Part shown: positions 12,301 to 25,600 of the stretch, piece by piece | How positions within the stretch are numbered: position 1 is the first letter of the stretch | Layout: every line of letters begins with the position of its first letter | Origin: Syngnathus acus | Taxonomy: Eukaryota > Chordata > Actinopteri > Syngnathiformes > Syngnathidae | NCBI RefSeq assembly: GCF_901709675.1 | Contig: NC_051102.1 | Coordinates: 10,301,412-10,365,411 of the forward strand | Length of the DNA: 64,000 nt | Direction of reading: 5' to 3' | Position numbers and translations under genes: made by a program | The notes under the pieces: model-generated | Told to the model about the DNA's origin: nothing | What the model saw: the letters and a program-made list of their open reading frames with translations, nothing else | Database searches by the model: none

Positions 12301-15300
12301 ACCTACCTGTATAATAACCGAGGCATCTCTCTTCTGCTGGAAGTGCATCCTGATCAGACATGCACGGAACCAGCGTTGCAGGACTATGATGTGACGCATC
12401 ACTTCCTTGTTCAGGGTGTCTTGCAGCAGCTGCCTCTCCTTTTCTTTCAGGAACACCTGTAGTACGAGATAGTTAGTGCAAATGATGATTCCCCTCTTAA
12501 TTAGACGGTACCTTAACTTACCTTTGTTTTTCCAATTTGGTAGGTGGTTTGATCCAAGCCCATTCGGGTCAACAGCTCAGTGATGTGTTCAGGGGACTCG
12601 GTGGCCCCTTTCGGAAGCAACATTCGGAATTTTTCAACAAATTCCTGTCATCGAAACGGAGACATTAGCGCTCTTCTGTCCCGCAAAGCAAATATAATAA
12701 TACTAATGAACCTTAAAAGAAAATTTGGCATTGTAGTCCGACTTCTGCACTTGAATCATGTTCAGGAGGCCTCTGTACCGGATTTGCTGGCGCACGAGCT
12801 CATCGTCAAAGTGAAATTCTTTCTGCAAAAACACACAAACATTTCATTAAAGAGGCAAGCAGCTAGGAACGGGAGCACTTTCTTGATGAGCGCAACGTAG
12901 CAAAAAATAGACAGCATGCAAGGTGTACCTTTTCTGCATTGGAGCGCAAGCAGAAAATAAAGAAAGGCTCAGCTTTTTTAACAGTGTCCATCAGCTTTGT
13001 GAGTGATGCCTGTGAGTAGAGCATGGAGTGTCGATAAATACATGTGCTTGAGTTAATTCATACGTTGTAGCTAAAAACTGAGCAGACATACCTGAAATTG
13101 AGCGCAAACGGTCAAAGTCGCAGGTCGACAGGTGGCTGCACGGGTGAGATTGTGCTCCGCAAGACCCACGACGTGCTGGAGTGAGCGCAAATTCATGAGA
13201 TTCTGATGGGAGAGGGAATAAAAAAAACATTCAAGAACATTCAAGCCCACACTGAAGCAATCACGACAACCAGATTATCGCTTTACCTTTGGAATAAGCT
13301 GCTTCCGTCGACCAGCTCTACTTTTCCTGCAGAAAATATATTGCGGATAGCGCGTTTCGATTTGAACATAAGTGCTGCTGTTTAGGTTAGCAACAGACTC
13401 CAAAGGGGCTTAGCAGCCCCACGGACTTGTTCTACGTGTTTTTTCACTCACTTCCTCTTTTCAAAATTGGTAAAGATGTCCTCAAAGACGTCAAGTGGCT
13501 GTTCGTCAGAGCGATCGAAGGAGAAGTCCAGCGTGTAGGAGTTGCTACGGATACCAACAAACGATGCTAATATGTACTGACTTCAGGTGAGGTGCAGACA
13601 TACTTTTAGGGGAAAAGCTACAACTACATGATCCCTTTTGCACAAGGGACCACAAAATGAATCATACAGTTCTAAAGCACAAAAAGTGTGAACAAAACGG
13701 AATACTTGTACCTGGAATTTCTGTCGATGTGGCTGGTCCTTTGTTTCATGTCTTTGAGAGATATACGGGAAGCCTGTCGGGCGGCCACTGTGGTGACAAA
13801 CATAAAAACAAACGTATGACACAAGGCGGCCGCACTTCCAAACAATTATCCGCGAAAGCTACCCACTCTTCTCCACGCGCTTGTGTCCTAAGCCCCTAAA
13901 CACTGCCAGGATGCGGAAGATGGCTCGGAGGACGCCCCAACGGAATGCCGCCTCAGGACTGGACGCCACCAGGTTATGCAGGAACGCCCGCTCGCTGCCG
14001 CGGAGAAGAGATACGACTTCAGCCTTCACATGCTCCGTGTTTTTCTCCAAGAAGCCCTGCAAGAACACAACAAATGATCATTAATCAATCATTTTGGAGC
14101 GCGTGTTGAAATTCAAATGCAAATCCCTGATTTATATACCGTAATTTTCGGACTATAAGTCGCACCGGAGTATAAGTCGCACCGGCCATAAAATGCCCAA
14201 AAAAGTGAAAAAAAACATATATATGTATATAAATCGCTCCTGAGTATAAGTCGCCCCCCCGCCCAAACTATGAAAAAAACCGCGACTTATAGTCCGAAAA
14301 TTACGGTACAACACATAGTATCGTAATAGTCCAGTTGAGCTACCAGTTAGGGAACAACGTGAATCATTTACTTGGCCACCACAGATTATCCAGTTATTCC
14401 GAGCTGCCTTCTCTAAAAGAAAGTGAAGCGGTTAAAAAAAGAAGAAAAATTAGCTCACCTTGATGCAATATGTAACACTGGCGGCAAAGTGGTGAATAAC
14501 AAACGACGACTCGCAATCCACGGAGGTTGCAAAGAGCGCGTTGTCTTTGAGCTGCAGCGCTAACTTGTCCAACAGCGCTTCGTCTGTCGCTTGTGGGAGG
14601 CTAACAAAAACACATCAACAAATCTGATCATAATATCGCCCAAGACAAATGAAATCTGCTTGAGCATGGTCTCACTTGCTCTCCTCGTCCAACATGCTGA
14701 AGAGGCCTTGACTGATCAGATGAATACACTTGCTGTTGTCACTGTACTCAAAACGTTGCCAACTGAGGCCCTCGGCCTCATAATCTTCCTGGAAAATTGT
14801 TGTTATAATCACATACTATAGTAGCAAAACACCCGAGCGGCACCAAGGATGATACAAATGAAATAAGTTCTTTTTTTCCTTACTTGTTGACGAGTGAAGA
14901 TTTGTCGGTTAATGTAACATTGAAGCTTCTCGTTGCTGTAGTTGATGCACAGCTGCTCAAAAGTGTTGGTGTGCAGGTTTTCCAGGCCAAACAGATCCAG
15001 GACCCCAATGGACAAACACTGAAAAAAAGAACAGCACATACTGTAGCATAACATCAGATGCCGCTGAATATCATAAAACAATTTAAGCATCCCGCAACTC
15101 ATGATACAGTAACAAAATGAAATACCATGTTGTAAAATTAATCGATACTCGTTGATGAATCGATTATCAAATTAATGGACATACTATGTTGTAACACACA
15201 ATATAATGTTTAAAAAAAATGAAATACCAAAAAGTTAACGTACAGAAATGGATTCCTCCACGTCCCGCTTGTTGAGCATAGCATGGTTGATGTGAAGGAC

Positions 15301-18300
15301 GATCCAATCAAAGAGAGCAGCATACAAAGACTTTGCCATGGAGTCCCGTGCTGCCAGGGCCTTGGGAGGAAAAAATAATAATCAAATTCCAGTAACACAC
15401 CATGTAGATAGAGGACCCACGAGTCAATGCATACTTCCTGTAGCGTGTAGCGTGAAAACACCGTGTCACTGCCATTTAAGACTCTTCTCTCGGTTAAAGT
15501 CTTCACCAGCAGCTCCTTTTTAACCTGAAAAGACAGAATCAGCTTTGATTGACAGAACCTTTGGGTGCAGATTAATTCCAAGATTGTTGGAAAACATCAT
15601 TCCTATAAATGTTCCATTGTTCAACATACCTTGAGGAGGTCTGACAAGGTGGCCAAGATGTCAGCCGGCCCCACCTCCAAAGCTTCATTGTTGGCCGGCA
15701 GAGTGAAGCTCACGTTGCCCAAAAGCAAGATGGCGGAGAGTGTGGAAAATATGCTGCACACAAACGCACACACAGTGTTTTAATGAATGAAAACTTCGGT
15801 CATATTTACAAACACTGCTGACATTGTTTTGCGGCCAGTCGATTCGGGCCATGACTCAGCTTCGATACCAGGGCCGTTGGGTGCTTACTTACAAGCACGC
15901 CGTTTTCCTCCGGCTCGGCGAGCTCGGACTTGTCGCCGAAACCATAATATATGTCAGAAACTGAATGGGGTGAAATTAGTCACTACCTTGCCTCACAAAA
16001 ACGCTTAGACCCTTTAACTGTCTAATCTAAGGAGGAGTCTTAATGTGGAATGTTGGGTTTTGTGGGCCATAGAACTTGCTTGAGACACTGGTTGCCATTT
16101 ACTGTTGTTGCGTTAATAAGCTTTTTTTCCAAACACATGAACATGTTCCCCAGTGAGGCCATATAAACTCGATTGCTAACCAAAACAGCAGCAACTCCCA
16201 AAGAAAATATAGTAGGGTAAGCGGGAACGGAAGATGGTAACCTTTAAGAGTGCACACTACATACTGTTTCTTAGTAGAGGGCAAGAAGCCGACCATCTCC
16301 ATAGCTTGATGGAGCCTCTTGTACTCCTGCACGAGCTTCTCGTCATCGCCCAAGTGGAGGTCTTCCTGAGGAACAAAGATATCAGATAAAATGGAGTACT
16401 TCAATCCATGAAATGCAGTAATCAGGCCATCCATAATTCTCTGTTACAAACCTTAAATATCTTTTTGACAGTGTTAAACTTGAAAGTGGTCATCATGACC
16501 GACTATATAACAGGAGGGTTTTTAATCACTCCATTTGGATTTCAGATAGAGTCAAATGTCCTCTCTGACATTTTGTTCCCTATTCAAGGTTCTCTCATAC
16601 TTTTAGATAAGAAAGCTATTGGAAGGCATCTCAAAAGAAAGATAAAAAAAAAGTGAATCAGTTAGCAGCAGTCACTTGAAGCCTTGCTGTTATGACCACC
16701 ATTGTGGCCATACAAGTTATTAATAATGACCTGTGATGGGAAATGTTCTGCTCTCCAAAGCTCAGACCTTGCCTACCTGCTTGAGGTAGAGATAATCCTG
16801 AGGCGCCAGCAGACAAAACTCCTCCCGCTCATCTTTGGATGCTCCCGCCAGCAGGTAATAGAAGACATGGTAGTTCCTGCAGTCATAAAATGGTGTTGGT
16901 GAAAAGATTTGATGACAATGGCATTCCATGTTTACCTCTCCCTTTTATCTCTGTCAATCAGCCGGCACTTTTCAAGTAGGTACTTCTTGATCACCGCCCT
17001 AAAGAGACAAGAGCATTAACAGATCGGTTGATTAGCACCTCGTAGGAACATTGTACCCTCGGATGACGCCGCTCTCCAGGTAGTTGAGCTGGATGAACTT
17101 CCCGAAGCGACTGGAGTTGTTGTTTGCTGCAGTTTTTGCGTTGCCAAAAGCCTGTTGGGGACACAGGGAGATGGTGTCAACTTATGAAGCAGACATTTTG
17201 GAAGCCACCTTTTTGCTATGTCTATCAATTCAATTCTATGGAACAACTTGGGAGTCAACCAGCGTCATGGAAGGGATGGGTATGAATTTCCTCCCCACCC
17301 CACCAAGGAAGAAGGCACACATGTCGTTTCCCCCCCACTAGGAAGTCAAACTGAATGTGTTGGCAATGGAAAGTACGGGTTGTTCCTCATTCCAGCGGCT
17401 GCATCGCTGAGGGTCGTGTCTTAACAGGCCGCCGCTTCGCTACACCTCAACAGAGCACTCGAGATATATACTGGCGGTTAGTGTACACGGAATCTTTGGA
17501 ATGTTCCGCTTGGACAATTTCATCTTTTTGAGGATATGCGGGAATAAAGATAGAGGAAGTTGTGGGTGGTGGGGGCTGTCACCATGGTAACAGCTTTGTT
17601 TACGTCAAGAGACTTTTTAGAGACGCTACTCATCTAATAAATAAAATGGTATTGAATGCAATGCCTTTTAATACAAAGGCTAATCTAGTTTACATATTGT
17701 TTCTGATTTCGACCTTATTAATGTACAGACCTCCAGCAAGGCCCTCTTACAATTAATATCGCCAATTTTAGCAGATGAAAAAAAAAAATATGATCGTCAT
17801 TATTTGAAAAGGATGCCAACGTGTGCGCATGCGTATGGTGCCGCAAACCTGGCCGAGCCTGTTCTGACACGTTACACCTTCCCTCTCCGGTGTTACCTCT
17901 CCAAGACAACGCCCTGCACATTCCCATCATGGAGCTCCGCACTCCCGACACAATAAACTGCACAAGGGGAATCCTCACAGTGGTGGGAATGAAAAAAATG
18001 CACCAAAACAATTCCATTAAATCGTAAACAGCATGCCTACACACACACATAAATGTAGATTGGATTTCAGCCCCGCTTGCATTTCTGTCCTAATTGTAAT
18101 CTAATTATGAATGGTTTGGCTAAAGGCCACACCACGACAACCTTTGTCTTCCATTACAAGAGGAAGCTAAACTAAAATCCTCATAACGGGACATCAAATT
18201 GCAGCATCTTACTCGTCCAAAAATAAACACAACACTGTTATGTTTGCCCCAACACCAATTACACTAATCGACACAATTTGTTGGATTTTCAATCATAACA

Positions 18301-19641
18301 AAATGCAGTAATAGATTTTGAGTTCTGCTTCATATCCCAAGGCAAAAAAATAAATAAATCCCCCACAAATTTCTAGAATGTTTAAAGAATTTGCAGGTTG
18401 TTTCACTTCTGACAAAACATCACACTTTCCAAGCTTTGTGATCACTCAGCACTTTTGGTGACAGTCATACAATGGAGGAAATACAAACATAAAGCGTTTC
18501 CTGTGTGTTTTGTCTATACTGCTTGCTTTCTGTTTTAGAGCAGAAGTGATTACAAATGTGTCCTAGAAACAAAAAAGAGGATGTGAGCAAAAGTGTTTTA
18601 ACCAATATGTACAAATCAGGACTCATGACGGTTGCTGATTAATTCGGGATACATAACAAAGCCACCCCCCCCTAATGTTTATCATCTAATATACTTTTGA
18701 GTATTATTTGTGTATGTTTTATCATATCCTTCTCACATTGACAAATGGTGTTTTTTTTAAGTGACATTGTGATGATAAACTATCATCATTTTGCTTACAG
18801 TAACCATGACACAGGTTGCAGGTTTCCCTTTGCTACCCTCACCAAATCTGTTAAAATGGAGAAGAAAGAAGAAAAAAAAAGTGGGTCATGTTCCATGCCC
18901 TACCTGCAGCACAGGGCTGGCGCCGAGGATAGCACGCTCCATGCCGCTGCAGTACGTCTGCTGGCTGAGCGCCGTGAGGCAGTGGACCAGATAGCTGCTG
19001 CTCTCAGTCTTTCCTGAGCCGCTCTCACCGGACATCACCATGCACTGGTTGGCCTTGCAGTTCAGCATGGTCCTGTAGGCCAGGTTGGCCATGGCAAAGA
19101 TGTGCGGGCTGAGCTTGCCCAGCGGCTGGTTCTCATACAGTTTGACATACTTTGGGTTGTAGTACACCGGCAGGAACTTATTGGGGTTGAGCGCAACCAA
19201 GATGTTGCTGGCATACGTGTAAATTTTGTGCTCGAGGAAACGAGAGCGTAAAGCTTCCACGACGGCATCCTCTGTGACGGCGGGGAGGCCGCAAAGGTCG
19301 TCGTACGCCTCCGCCGGCGTCTTCTCGGCCGGCGTCTCCTCCAGGCTGAAGTAGTACCCGAGACTCTGCGGGTGCCTCTTTTGGGCCTCCGGGGGCCACA
19401 ACAGGACCCTCTCCAGGGGGAAGTCATCGACACGCAGCCGCCGCTTCTCATCGTTGCTCGTCCTCACCTCCAGCAGGCTGTAACGGCGGTCGGCGGCCAG
19501 CCCCAGAGAGACCACGGCGTTGAAGACCACCTCTGCGGCCGTGTCTCCCGCAGCCACCTGCAGCGGGCAGTGGGCAGCCGCATCCTGACACAGCCTCTGG
19601 TAGATCTGCACAACACGGGCCTCTCCATCCGAAGTACTCAT
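6319..19641 (-). CDS. myo9b: unconventional myosin-IXb-like motor with RhoGAP tail
   Basis: Class IX myosin, by family an actin motor whose tail inactivates Rho. Forty phase-consistent coding exons give about 1,818 aa (human MYO9B about 2,157). Exons: 18904-19641, 17057-17151, 16936-16998, 16777-16876, 16265-16365, 15630-15753, 15435-15524, 15244-15360, 14884-15018, 14676-14788, 14459-14600, 13867-14056, 13712-13787, 13452-13544, 13287-13326, 13092-13202, 12929-13009, 12712-12822, 12522-12644, 12307-12456, 12038-12183, 11630-11953, 11409-11490, 11078-11275, 10252-10358, 10092-10174, 9653-9783, 9376-9483, 9112-9282, 8997-9038, 8792-8903, 8540-8613, 8273-8465, 8029-8157, 7723-7828, 7402-7533, 7203-7326, 6807-6901, 6594-6718, 6319-6500. 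Domains: N-terminal RA-like region (about 8-105), motor (about 140-880) with P-loop GESGSGKT and switch [13 protein letters not shown] motifs (about 900-960), C1 zinc finger (about 1400-1450), RhoGAP (about 1465-1660) with arginine finger in GIYRKSG. The C-terminal [12 protein letters not shown] and STESLEDR match MYO9B better than MYO9A. Several motor core residues are altered (see findings). The start at 19641 follows a likely acceptor, implying an upstream untranslated exon. Confidence 0.92.
9987..10005 (+). promoter_or_regulatory. candidate CTCF binding site
   Basis: The sequence TGACCACTAGATGGCAGCA fits every position of the published CTCF core written as YGRCCASYAGRKGGCRSYR. It sits in the myosin IXb intron between exons 10092-10174 and 9653-9783. 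A motif match is not proof of occupancy. Confidence 0.55.
14139..14306. mobile_element. 168-bp MITE with perfect 25-bp terminal inverted repeats
   Basis: The ends are exact inverted copies over 25 bases, starting CCGTAATTTTCGGACTATAA on each strand, with a TA dinucleotide directly outside both ends (14137-14138 and 14307-14308). The interior carries further copies of the motif TATAAGTCGC in both orientations. The short length, lack of coding capacity, long inverted repeats and TA target duplication fit a non-autonomous Tc1/mariner-type element. It lies in the myosin IXb intron between exons 14459-14600 and 13867-14056. Confidence 0.85.
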
Positions 19642-22600
19642 TCTGGCAATGCAGAGTGGAATGCAAGATGAGAATACTTGCACAAACACAAAAATCATCA
19701 AACTACTATATGACATTAACACGTTAAAATAAATACATATGCCAGCTTCCAAAATGTTTCATAGCTGTAACAAATCTGTCCAAGTTTGATCTTCTTCTAA
19801 TATTATCTTATTTTTTATAGCTGCTGTTGTACCAGATGAGAAACTGAACGCAGCAACTTCTATCCCAGACTTTTATTAGGGCAGCAACGACGCACGTTTT
19901 ATTATTTATTTACAAACACGGTTTATCATTTCAGCCATACGACTGAGGTTTTACCCGGACTAACAGATTTTCTTTTTTTTCTTTGCGTGACCTTGAACAG
20001 TAATTGTAATATCGACAATGGATATTTATATACATGAATCGTTATTAACATTTTAAATGTTGTGAACCAGTAAAGCATATACAAAATAAAAGGAGAGATA
20101 ACATTGTTTCCAATTGTGCAAATCAAAGGTAATTGACACACAAATTGCACGATTACTGTTTTATGTGTGACTGTGTGAAATGTTTCATATAAGGAAAACG
20201 AAATGGCTTTCTGGTGCCACCTTTGGAAATGAATCTTTTCCAATCTCAACAAGAATTCCCTTCACATCAAACACACCCAAATGATCAATTCAGCGACAGG
20301 TAATAGTTTCCAATGTCAATAATTGAGCTTACCTTTAGGAATTTACACTCATATCATCTTGAAGAAGCACTTCTTCTTTTTCGTTCGAATCTAATGACAC
20401 GACGCCAGGTAAGGGGGGCTATCTTCACCTGCTTTTCTTCACCTGCTTTTCCCGGTGAAAGTAGGCAAATAAATCACTCGAGTTCACTTTGAAATGACGA
20501 CGAAGCAACTTTGGCGACGATTATGTTCCTTATAAAAAGAAATGGGAAGTATGTAGAAGAAGTTTTCAAGATTTGTGTGACGTCTTCTCTCCTGCTGCTT
20601 GTCGTCAGAGGAAAGCTGAAAAGTTACTTCCTACATTTTCACCCCACACCCACATGTACCCACGAGAGAACACTTCACACTTTTACTACAGTTGAATTTA
20701 AATATGCACACTTTGGTTGTTCAAAAGAAAAGGGAAAATGATCAAATAACGCAAGAGATTTATTCGGGCACGTTTTAGCTCGAGAGTTTAGACAGCATGT
20801 GGCCACAATTCGAACTTTACAGGTGAGCTTGCGGGCTCGGGCGCCCCCCCAAGGCAGGTAAGTGTTACTACGTTTTTTGCCAAACACAATGAAAGAGACG
20901 GCCTCCTATCTATTAGCACGACAGTCCTTGCATTTTATGTATGTTCTAATAAATACTTTTAAGTACTTTCAGTGTCACATGTTTATTATTTGCAGCATAC
21001 TTTGTTGCTACTGGCACTACAGATCTTATGTAGCCTCCACCTTTTGAATGTCACACAACTTGTCACTCTTGTTCCTGCTGGACTGAGCCAGTCTGCCCAA
21101 AAAAATACACTGGATCCAGTTCAGTAGGCACACGAGTAAACAACCTGAAGCAGCAGAAACTTCGACTGCGGCCTAACGGCTGTAAAGCATCGGCAGACGC
21201 TGACAGCATGACAATTTCATTGTTATTGCACAGATGCATCTTTAGTGTCAGACGCTGAACTTAGCCACTGTGAACACTTCAGCATCCACGCTCACTTGTG
21301 AGCTACGTTCAGCGTTGTCACAAAAGAAAAGTACGATGAGCGGTATCCATGTAAGGTTACCTGAGCCCGGCCGACATTATGTCACTCGTCACTTTCCCGC
21401 GGCAGAAAAAGAGGCAGCTGTGACCTTTGTCGTTGTTCCCAGTTGCAAAGTCGACGTGTCATCACTAAGCCGGTTTACAATACCTGCAAAGCGCTTGCCT
21501 TCACGCAAGGCTGGTTAAACCTCAGCATGGAGAATAGATAAGAGTGGAAAACACAAATAAGCGGGTGGAACAAGAAATGGAACTTAACGATGAAGGCAGC
21601 TCAATACAAGATCCTTCCTTCCATCCGTCCGTTTTGTGGATTATCACTTGTCATTTTTGGGAGGGAACCTATCCTCCGTTATTTGCTCGAAAATGACTTT
21701 TGTGGCATCTTTGTGCCAATAAACAATGTCAAAGAATTGAGAAGCTTCATTTAGATAAAAGTAGTGCTTTGCCAGCATTTTTTGTGTGACTTTTTTGCTA
21801 TGAGATTTTTCTGATGTGGAATTAAAATATGTGCCTTGGATTAAAAAAGGTTGGGAAACATTTCTATTGATAATCATTCACACCAATTTAAAATAGCTAA
21901 TATACTAATAAACTAACATGAATGTGTTTAGATTTGAATCCCAAACCTCAGAAATGTGAGGCAGACATGCTCCCCACGTTTGCTTCCATCACAAAATACA
22001 AAATAACAAATAAGACAGAGAAGTATGCCATCAAACTGTCCCACTTTTCGTGAAGTACCAACAAAGTATGTCATTTTACTTTGTTGATGATGTATTTAGC
22101 ATGCTTACCAAGATGAAGACCTTCAAGCATTTCTGGTTGTTGTTTTCACAGCCCTGTGCTGGTCCGGCTGGTCCGTGCAACAGTGAGTCTGGAGGAGAGC
22201 ATGTGGGAGAAAAAAAAAGTGAAGAGTGGTAAGGGGTGGGGGAAAAGGAAGCAGATGGGAGGATGATAGGACAGGTGTTGAATGGACTCAAAAAGTGAAA
22301 GACCCTGGACTGGTCACCAGCCAATCAAAGGCCGCATAGAAAAGTATTCAAAGTCACATTCACCTAAGAATTGACTAAAATGATTTTATTTAGAAGTAGG
22401 AAAACATATTTTTACCTGAGATTTGAATTTGACCTGTCAGTTTACAGCACTTGACGATGGAGCAGCTTTTGAAAGTGAAACCAGATCCAGTCTGAAGTGA
22501 CGGGCAGCGCATGCATGGGCGTGGATTTCCCCCAGAGGCCTGACCAGTCCATTAATGTGGCTACAAAACTGCTGCAAAAGGAGTCTTGCATCCACTGACA

Positions 22601-25600
22601 TATTGCTTAAAAACCTTGACGTTATTGTTCTTGATTATTATTATTAGATGTGATGACCCTTGTTCCATTGAGCTAACTATTAATAGTATGAGGTAGTCAA
22701 GGTTGACAATGAAGCACTCGTGTCCTCTCCTTCCTGTGTATAAAGTTCATGATGCTGTCACTTGACTCTTTCACACGGAGACCCTGCAAAAAATGATTGC
22801 ATAAGAGGAATCATGATGGCATTTATGTTTTTTCACACAGAACCCAGCCCGGTAGTGCCGCAGCTGTATGTACCTTCTACTCGGTGACACAGCACCAGAA
22901 CTATAACAAAATCAGGCTGCTGTCTTTTTTACACCTCACCCAGCAATAGCATTGCTTTCACACAACAACTCAGTATTGTGTTGCGCTTTTACAGGCAGTA
23001 TGAACAGGGCAGAAGTACCTGTCATCTTGGAAGCGGAGAGTGAAACGAATTGCTTGACATTCTTCACATTCTCAGCCTGGAGTAATGGAATACAGACGGA
23101 GGAAAGGAGGGTGGGCGAGCAGCAGGATTAAGGATGTTCTGCTACAATTCTGCAGGCTGGCCCCAAGAGGGCACTGTTGCATTTATTAACAAAAGCCAAC
23201 CAAACATGACAAAGCAGTTCAACATCAACCTTATTTTTTCAGAGTGACAGTCGCACACATTCAAGATGAGCTGAGGTCTCTGTATTGCACCGAATCGGAC
23301 CGGCTCGATTGGACCGATGTGTGAAAGCAACACTGGCTCCTTCCAGATTGCCTTCGAGTCAGCGCCAACAATAATTCAGAGACGCTGCAGCACTTGCAGA
23401 CACGCCGACACTAAATAAAAAGACGGCACTTAGGAAAATAAGCGGTCCCGCCTGCTCCCAGCCAAGACGGGACGTGGTGCCATGTCAGTTCTGCATTTAA
23501 AAAAACAGACTTTTTCTCCAGGGCGAGCTCGGCTCTTCCTCCCAAGTGGTTCAGCCAAGGTCTCCCGGCGGTTGGCCAATTCCCTTTTAGTCCACGGTGG
23601 ACTAAACAAGCTTTCTCCAAATGAGGTCGTTCATCATCTTCAATGTAAACTCCATTGTTGCTTATAGCGGTGCAAAACAAACCCTGATGTTGGTTGTGCA
23701 ACGTTTTGAATTGAATTCATTCATGCTGTCACCAGTAGCCACATCGCATTGCAATCATTAAAGGTTGCTTCTGTGTGGTAGGGTCTAATTAACAATAGGC
23801 AGAACTGTGTCTTATCTGGGTCATGCGTGAGAAGACGTTCCTGTTTCAGAAGTGGCATCAAGGCAGGCCAGAGTGTCCAGAGTCTAGACGGCCTTCATGC
23901 CGGATCAATTTCGAGGAGTGCTGAATGATGCACTTAGTGCTCTGTCACCTTTTTGATCCCAACATCCAAACATTTTCATACGAGTCAAGTAAATGGCTTC
24001 AGGAGGGGAAGAAGAATAAGGAACTGCATCGTGGGTATTTGATGATTTCAAATTAATATGCCTCGTTTGAAGTAGAAAGTGGTTACGGATTAGAATTCCA
24101 TTAAGATGCATTCAAATGGGTGGGGGTTGGAATTACCTCTGAAAATGCACTCGGGAGTTTTGGAGCAGATGCGGACGGGAAACAAAGTGCTCCACGGTGG
24201 TAGCACCAGATGTGACCGTCAGCAAAAAGTCAATTAGGGAAATAGTTCAAATGAAACATTTTGCCTTCGTTTCCCTACAATTATTGGAAAGTAATGACAC
24301 ATTTCATTACATAATGATTTATTTCATTCCATATTTAAATAATACATGAAACATTTAATGAATAAGACATACTATATTTCATTATTTCATGATGCATTTA
24401 TTTATTTGTTTGATTGATTTAATTACAAAATATTTCATTAATGAATGATATTTTTAATTAAATATTTATTAATTTTGTTTTGTCACTTTTGGTCCTCCAT
24501 ATTGATTTGCCCTTTGGTTGTTTTAATGGCTCTTCGGTTGTATTGATTGGAAGCGTTTCAGTTGAGCTTCCTATATCATCAATATATATACTCACATATA
24601 TATCGAATGGTGTTCTTGGATTGCTGTGCTCTCCGAGTAGATCCTATTTGTCTTTGTCACCAGTCAGGAGTCAAACTAGGTCAAAGCTTTGCCTTCAAGT
24701 CCTCTCGGCGAGTGCAACCTTGTGCCAGTGAGTCATTTCCACTCTTGCTTTTGTTACCCTTTGCCGTGACAACAAGTGCACCGCTGCTTCTTAAGGCAAC
24801 CCCCCCCCCCCTTTAATCACCCCGTCCATTAGTGCGTTCTGTTATTGTCGTGTGGATTTCAGGACGTTTTAGTGGCCTGATTCTTGTCCCCATGGCTTGG
24901 CGCATTAAGACAAATTGGCTGCAGCAGCTCCTCCAGGTCTTGTTGTGCTCAAGTGCGTCATCTCAATATTAAAGTCGAAAAGATGACAGCAAAAGTGTCG
25001 CAGTGTTGATTACTTGCCAGGTATCACCTCATTTCCCCAAAACAATAAAACCTCACGCCAGTCCAAGGTTGACAATCATTTTAGTTTTCTTGGAAGTTGT
25101 GGGGTTTTTATTTTATTTAACTTTATTTTATTTGTATTATTATTATTTATTTCTGTGGAGAACGTCCGCAAAGATCTTTTACTTCAAACATTCTTACAAG
25201 GTTGTGAGCTTACTTTTTGGCACCGCATGACCAAAGGCGAGCTTTTTTTGACACGCATTCAAGGGCATATAATAAATCTTTATCGGCAGGCACACTGAAA
25301 ATGCGATTACATAAGAGTCCATTTGTATGCAGCGTTTCCGCTGCCATTCAACGTAGGCTGAAAAGTCGTTAAGACAAACAACAGCCAGACTGCTTGCATA
25401 CTTTCTGGCCAAACTACAAGGTGCCAGTTTGTCTTTTGGCTTCATGATGAGCGATGGCGGCCAAAAATGTTCCTTGAAACAACCATTTAATGATCATTTC
25501 TTTCGAAGTAGAGGTAAAAGTCCCAGCAGCTGTGCTTGGGCTACCAAAAAACAATCAACAGATGGGAGCAAACTGCTCATCCTCCTGCTGGGACAAACGA

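Noticed and set aside
13712-13866. Alternative myosin IXb splice AGTGG|GTAGCT at 13862
   Set aside because: It puts the next exon in a frame that cannot join the following one. Donor A|GTGGGT at 13866 gives continuous phase and a sensible sequence.
15130-15180. Inverted words TAATCGAT / ATCGATTA as a small mobile element
   Set aside because: The repeats are short and no element ends or target duplication can be defined; perhaps a fragment of a common fish repeat.
6319-19641. Assignment as MYO9A
   Set aside because: The tail after RhoGAP ([20 protein letters not shown]), the short length and 19p13-type neighbours favour MYO9B.
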